This document shows positions 16,501 to 20,186 of a stretch of 20,186 bases of DNA, piece after piece; within the stretch, counting starts at the first letter, position 1, and every line of letters begins with the position of its first letter. Origin of the DNA: Candidatus Krumholzibacteriia bacterium (lineage in GTDB: Bacteria > Krumholzibacteriota > Krumholzibacteriia > G020349025); the NCBI GenBank assembly GCA_035649275.1, contig DASRJW010000068.1:1-20186 (forward strand), in the 5' to 3' direction. Below the pieces are notes generated by a model. The model saw only the letters and a list, made by a program, of their open reading frames with translations, ran no database searches and was not told where the DNA came from. Made by a program: the position numbers and the translations under genes.

Positions 16501-16812
16501 GGCAGCCGCCTGCGCCTGCGCCCGATTCTCATGACCAGCGTCTCCACCGTGCTCGGTCTGCTCCCCATGTCCATCGGCTTGGGGAGCGGCGACCAGATGC
16601 AGCGTTCCATGGCGATCACCATCGTCGGCGGGCTCTCCATCGCCACCCTCCTCACCCTCTTCTACACCCCGATCTTGTACGTGTCGGCGCACCGCATCCG
16701 TCCCGAGGCTGCTGTCGCCGACGCTCGTGCCGCTGCCGGCTTGGCCGTCCCGTTCGAGCCCGGCGCCGGCGAGATACGGCCCGCCAGCGTCCAGAAGGAG
16801 GAGCGGTCATGA
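13597..16812 (+). CDS. RND-family efflux permease, first of two (D/D type)
   Basis: The protein has 1071 residues, a normal length for AcrB-like pumps. It starts at ATG 13597 with GGAGGAG at 13587-13593. The usual RND plan is visible: a first TM helix (RPVAVLMLFAALSLVGVIGY), a large porter loop, a TM bundle with ILVDNSIIVLENI (TM4), then a repeat of that plan with a second loop and TM10 GIAVDNAIVQVDT. The AcrB proton-relay pair D407/D408 is represented by Asp398-Asn399. The AcrB Lys940 position is Asp943 here, so this subunit lacks the canonical Lys. Location is the inner membrane; substrate is unknown (drug, lipid or metal cannot be told apart, although CusA-type metal relay motifs are absent). 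The stop overlaps the next start (ATGA at 16809-16812). Confidence 0.93.
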   Translation: MLRQAIQRPVAVLMLFAALSLVGVIGYLKLPVDLLPSITYPRLTVITSYEDIPAEDLERLVTQPLEEIITGLPKVRSVVSRTREGVSTIMVEYEWGTQMDFANLHLREAIDRVAFREDFPEAAERPLILRWDPTSRPVSVLTVEGERRIEALTDFAREVLKPALEQVDGISQAEVVGGADREIVVQPDPEKLAIYGITMNDIRQALARSNIDFPGGKIRQGPLHLSLRIAGEFESLDEIAATDIVRPGRAAVRIGDVARVLDTVKEAEGTTLLGNEPVVSVLLYKEPEANTIQVTEKVDEALAIVQKDYHDFRYNYVYRDADYVRASFQGLFSSLLVGALLAFLMLYCFLNDILSPLTVGLSIPISVLVAFGLLYFGDVKLNLMSLGGLSLASGILVDNSIIVLENITRHLPGRASPPPGSDAAATLEYSRLVAAACEKGGREMILPVLGTTLTTVAVYFPVVYVPGIAGALFRDQALTVTYSLLISIATALLLQPVLSARALRWQVPMPRFFSRPLDRGLDTMHRRYYTALERTLRRPGRMLALLAVGLVLCSLFAMRLERRFMPARSSGDLRLDLELPAGTPLEETTATAARIASTLEGDAAVRSVFTQVGRTERTLAASQDYTAPHTARMRIVLVQGRDAPRNGQRIERQLGERLRAMPGIGFAFREEGVGLGEILAVGEAPFTLGVMAEDPHTAVAVAERLVPPLEGVQGLSNLQVDRVIGTPNLIVRLDREEILRSGLDPNALAQELRYRIGGAEATTFNEVEQRIDIAVRFSEDERRDLTAALSTPIRLAGGQTVPLHNFLTLHEERPVRELVRRNQRRMVTISGDVHGRSPGQVWTDAIAIAKKLDVPGDVTYASGGEREAMRSSFRSLGWALLLSIVLVYMILAAQFESFLDPLLISAVIPIGLAGSALAIGLTGSSINVMSMIGLMVLVGIAVDNAIVQVDTYRRLRDEGHSQWDAVLEGSRLRLRPILMTSVSTVLGLLPMSIGLGSGDQMQRSMAITIVGGLSIATLLTLFYTPILYVSAHRIRPEAAVADARAAAGLAVPFEPGAGEIRPASVQKEERS

Positions 16813-19800
16813 CCGGCTTCTTCCTCCGCCACCCGGTGACCACCTGGATGCTCTTCTCCAGCTTCGTGGTGCTCGGCATCTACGCTCTGCCGCGCCTGCA
16901 GGTGGAGGCGATTCCCGAGGTCAAGCTGCCGTCTCTCGTGATCACCAGCAACTGGAACGGCGCCTCGCCGCAGGCGGTGCAGCGCTCCCTCACCCTGCCG
17001 ATCGAGGAAGCCGTGCGCAGCGTGCACGGGGTGGAATCAGTGCGCTCCACCAGCCGCGCCGCCAGCTCCCAGGTGGAGGTGGAATTCCGCCGCGAGGTGG
17101 ACATCGATTTCGCCCGGCTGGAGCTGAACGAGCACCTGGGTTCGGTGCGCCGCAACCTGCCCCTCGGGGCCACCCAGCCCATGGTGGTGGCGCACGTCCC
17201 GGAGGAGTTCCAGACCGAGAACTTCTTCACCTTCAGCCTCGAATCCACTCTCGACCCGAACGAGCTGCGCGACCAGGCCGAGACCTGGATCGTGCCGCGC
17301 CTGCTCGGGGTGGACGGGGTGGCCGATGCGCGCGTGCAAGGCGGCGCGCGCCCCTTGCTCAAGATCCTGCTCGACCGCCAGAAGCTCGATCTCTACGGCC
17401 TGGGCGCCGACGAGGTCTTCACCGCCGTCGGCCGTCTCGACGACCTCTTCGCCGCCGGCATCGTCCGCCAAGAGGGGTTGGAGAAGATCGTCTCGCTGCG
17501 CGACCCCGTCGACGTGCAGGCGCTCCGCGACGCGCCGGTGGCACAGCGCGGCGACCGCACCTTCCGCTTGGGGATGGTGGGGGAAGTGCGCCAGACCCAC
17601 GAGGACCCGGTCTATTTCGTCCGCGCCAACGGGCGGAACGTGGTGCAGGTGGTGGTGGACAAGCGCAGCAACGCCAACTCCGTCGGCGTCAGCCGCAACC
17701 TCCGCGCGGCCCTGCCGCAACTCGAGAAAGAAGTTCCCTTCGCCGCCAACTTCCACATCGATACCGACCAGGGCAAGGATCTGGAGCAGAAGCTCTACGA
17801 GCTCCTGGTGCGCTCGCTCGTCATCGTCCTCGTCCTCTTCATCCTCCTCGCCTTGTCGCTGCGCGAGGTGCGTCTCACCGCCATCGTCACGGGATCCATC
17901 TTCTTCGCCGTGGTGATCTCGCTCAGCATGTTCTATTTCATGCGCATTTCGGTGAACTTCATCACCATCAGCGGGCTCACCATCTGCTTCGGGGAGCTGC
18001 TCGACAACAGCATCTTGGTCTTGGACGGCATCCACCGGCGCCTGGACGCGTTGCAGAAGGCCGAAAGAGAGAACCTGTCGCGCCGCGCCAAGCTCAGCAT
18101 CGTGGTGCAGACCATCCTCGAGGGTACACGGGAAGTGCAGTTCCCGATCTACGCCACGACGCTTTCCACCCTGGCCGCCTTCGCTTCCTTCATCTTCCTG
18201 AGCGGCCGCCTGGCGCTCTACTACACGCCCCTCGCCATCGCCATCGGCGTCTCCATGATGGGCTCGCTCTTCGTGGCCTTCTGCTGGACCCCGGTGGTGC
18301 TGCACGGCGCCTGGGCGAAACCCCTGGTGCGCCGCACCGCCGACGGAGCCAACGACGTCGCCGATGCCCGCATCCTGCACGCCTACGTGGAGGATCGCCA
18401 CGACCTCGAGCAGCGCCAGGGAATCCTGGAGCGCCTCTTCGATTGGACCCAGCGCCTGTGGTGGCTGATCGTGCCGGCGACGCTGGCGGTCCTCGTCTGG
18501 GGCACCTACTTCGTCTACCGCGACAAGGTGCTGAAGGGGGGCTTCTGGCATTTCCCCGACCAGGAGGAGCTCTTCCTCTACCTGGAATTGCCGGCGGGCA
18601 CCGATATCAGGCTGGCCACGGAGACGCTGAAGCTGTTCGAGGATTCCATCTCTCCGGTGGAAGAGGGCGTGCGGATGAACTCGACCACCTTCGACTACCG
18701 CGGCTTCATCCGCGTCGAGTTCGACAAGAAGCTCCTTTCCACGGTGACGCCGTCCTTCTACCGAGATGTCTGGGTGGACCTCGCCGACCGTACCGGCGGT
18801 GTTTCCATCTTCATCCGCGGCTTCGCCGATCAGCCCTATTTCAAGGGCCCCTTCGCCGGCTCGTCGCTCAACTCGCTGGTCAAGATCACGGGATACAACT
18901 CGAAGCAACTCAACACCATCGCCGAGACCACGCTGCACAACATCCAGCGGCAGCGGCGCGTGCGCAACGCCCGCATCACCAGCGGCCTGCAGTGGGGCGA
19001 CCGGACGACGCAGAACGAGACGGTGATCACTCTGCAGCGGGAGCGCCTGGCCGAGTACGGGCTCACCGTGGCCGACGTGCTCGGCCAGGTGCGGCGCCTG
19101 CTCGGCGTCGACTTCCCCTGGACGATGCAGATCGATGGCGAGCAGGAGCAGGTGCAGCTCGCTTTCGACGATTCCGAGACCATCCAGTACGCCGAGGTGG
19201 CGTCGAAGCTGCTCGTCACCCGCGAGGGCCAGCGCGTGCGCCTCGGGGACCTCGTGCGTCTCGAGGAACGCCCCATCCCGGCTTCGGTGATCCGGGAGAA
19301 TCAGCGCTACAGCGTCTTCGTGAACTGGGAGTACGTCGGCACCGACAAGATGCGGCAGGCCTACATCAAGCGCGTCCTGGACAGCATGGACCTACCGTAC
19401 GGCTACAGCGCCGAGGAGGCCCGGGACGAGTTCATCAGCGAGGAGGAGAACGAGGAGCTCAATCTGGCCGCCGGCCTCGCCGTGGGTTTCATCGGCCTGC
19501 TGCTCGCGGCGATGTACGAGAGCTTCACGCTGCCGCTCCTGGTGCTGTTCTCGCTGCCCATGAGCCTAGTGGGAGTGTTCATCGCTTTCTGGATGACCGG
19601 TGACGCCTTCGATTCGTCGGCGCGCATCGGCCTCGTGCTCCTCTTCGCGGTGGCGGTGAAGAACGCCATCCTGCTGGCGAGCCGCTTCCGCCAGGAATCG
19701 AGCCTGGTGCTGAAGGCGAAGCTGGGGGGCGACCCGGAAGCGGAGTCGTCGCTCTTCCCCGGCTTGCGGCGCTCCCTCGGCGGCGTCGACCTCTACCGTT

Positions 19801-20183
19801 TGGACGCGAAGGAGCGCCCGGCCCTGCTCCGTCGCGCCGTGGCGCGGGCGACGCGCATCCGTTTCTCTTCCATCCTGCTCACCAGCGCCACCACCGTGAT
19901 CGGCCTGGCGCCGCTGCTCATCCCCATGCCGGGATGGCTGGTGAATCTCCTCGGCGGCAAGATGACCGAGGGCAAGGACATCTGGGAGAATCTGGCGCTC
20001 ACCTCCATCGGCGGCCTCGCCTCGAGCACGGTGCTCCTCGTCATCGCTCTGCCCGCCACCTATTACATGTCCGTTCGCATCGCCTGGCTCGCCCGCCGTC
20101 TGTGGGAAGCGCAGCGCGCCCGCGCCGCCGGTCGGGCGGGGCGGAAAGGTGGAACGGGAAGCCTCGCCGGGTCGCCTTCCTGA
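16809..20183 (+). CDS. RND-family efflux permease, second of two (D/K type)
   Basis: The protein has 1124 residues. It starts at ATG 16809, overlapping the previous stop, with a strong SD (AAGGAGGAG, 16795-16803). RND architecture is clear: a first TM helix (HPVTTWMLFSSFVVLGIYAL), porter loop, TM4 with GELLDNSILVLDGI (Asp399), second half with TM10 AVAVKNAILLASRF (Lys951), and TM11 ILLTSATTVIGLAPLL. Asp399 plus Lys951 reproduce the AcrB D407/K940 relay better than the upstream paralogue does. The loop between TM10 and TM11 (about residues 964-1003) is some 40 residues longer than in AcrB, and another loop after TM11 is also extended. The frame is open further upstream to 16482, but that overlaps the first permease. 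Together with the adaptor this likely forms a heteromeric tripartite pump whose outer-membrane channel is not in the window. Confidence 0.92.
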   Translation: MTGFFLRHPVTTWMLFSSFVVLGIYALPRLQVEAIPEVKLPSLVITSNWNGASPQAVQRSLTLPIEEAVRSVHGVESVRSTSRAASSQVEVEFRREVDIDFARLELNEHLGSVRRNLPLGATQPMVVAHVPEEFQTENFFTFSLESTLDPNELRDQAETWIVPRLLGVDGVADARVQGGARPLLKILLDRQKLDLYGLGADEVFTAVGRLDDLFAAGIVRQEGLEKIVSLRDPVDVQALRDAPVAQRGDRTFRLGMVGEVRQTHEDPVYFVRANGRNVVQVVVDKRSNANSVGVSRNLRAALPQLEKEVPFAANFHIDTDQGKDLEQKLYELLVRSLVIVLVLFILLALSLREVRLTAIVTGSIFFAVVISLSMFYFMRISVNFITISGLTICFGELLDNSILVLDGIHRRLDALQKAERENLSRRAKLSIVVQTILEGTREVQFPIYATTLSTLAAFASFIFLSGRLALYYTPLAIAIGVSMMGSLFVAFCWTPVVLHGAWAKPLVRRTADGANDVADARILHAYVEDRHDLEQRQGILERLFDWTQRLWWLIVPATLAVLVWGTYFVYRDKVLKGGFWHFPDQEELFLYLELPAGTDIRLATETLKLFEDSISPVEEGVRMNSTTFDYRGFIRVEFDKKLLSTVTPSFYRDVWVDLADRTGGVSIFIRGFADQPYFKGPFAGSSLNSLVKITGYNSKQLNTIAETTLHNIQRQRRVRNARITSGLQWGDRTTQNETVITLQRERLAEYGLTVADVLGQVRRLLGVDFPWTMQIDGEQEQVQLAFDDSETIQYAEVASKLLVTREGQRVRLGDLVRLEERPIPASVIRENQRYSVFVNWEYVGTDKMRQAYIKRVLDSMDLPYGYSAEEARDEFISEEENEELNLAAGLAVGFIGLLLAAMYESFTLPLLVLFSLPMSLVGVFIAFWMTGDAFDSSARIGLVLLFAVAVKNAILLASRFRQESSLVLKAKLGGDPEAESSLFPGLRRSLGGVDLYRLDAKERPALLRRAVARATRIRFSSILLTSATTVIGLAPLLIPMPGWLVNLLGGKMTEGKDIWENLALTSIGGLASSTVLLVIALPATYYMSVRIAWLARRLWEAQRARAAGRAGRKGGTGSLAGSPS

Positions 20184-20186
20184 GCG

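Noticed and set aside
17037-18938. A 633-codon minus-strand open frame opposite the second RND permease
   Set aside because: Same antisense shadow pattern; no domain or ribosome site supports it.
1-20186. CRISPR array, transposon, integrase or phage genes
   Set aside because: There are no regularly spaced direct repeats beyond the three 17-bp units, no transposase-like motifs and no flanking inverted repeats that I could see.

Overview
This window is GC-rich, densely packed bacterial DNA. It comes from a Gram-negative-type (diderm) organism: it has Sec signal peptides, a lipoprotein membrane-fusion protein, two RND inner-membrane pumps and a predicted outer-membrane DUF5916/CBM9 barrel. The style of the secreted proteins suggests an uncultured, high-GC FCB-group-like lineage such as Candidatus Eisenbacteria. 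That points to the PPET...FYWxGxDxDG protein at the left edge, the 'GEGPGEF' six-bladed propeller and the DUF5916 protein. The taxon is an inference only. I see no tRNA, rRNA, CRISPR array, transposase or phage gene.

Layout from left to right. Positions 1-369 (minus) hold the N-terminus of a secreted protein cut by the window edge; its leader can form two hairpins. Positions 631-2868 encode a Tlc/MFS-like transporter fused to a HEAT-like C-terminal region, followed immediately by three 17-bp tandem repeats. Positions 3004-3816 encode a small secreted protein that looks DUF3344-like. Positions 4021-6398 are a two-gene osmoprotectant-type ABC importer: an ATPase, then a substrate-binding-protein/permease fusion whose starts and stops overlap. 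Convergent to it, 6428-7084 (minus) is a two-TM protein of an uncharacterised family. Positions 7242-8217 are a peroxide/iron stress operon, a PerR-like Fur-family repressor followed by Dps, with a 20-bp palindrome laid over its promoter. Convergent to Dps, 8300-10540 (minus) is a CBM9-like/DUF5916 outer-membrane protein.

From 10903 to 20183 runs a tightly coupled four-gene operon: a secreted six-bladed beta-propeller, an RND adaptor lipoprotein and two different RND permeases. The intergenic gaps are 3 nt, 0 nt and a 4-nt ATGA overlap. The two permeases differ in their predicted proton-relay residues (D/D versus D/K), which is compatible with a heteromeric pump of the MdtBC kind. No TolC-like outer-membrane channel gene is visible before the window ends.

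I did not find a clear-cut unknown defence or mobile system. The most notable points are the RND operon composition, the reversed domain order of the importer fusion, the PerR-type operator, and the SD-in-loop leader hairpin at the left edge.
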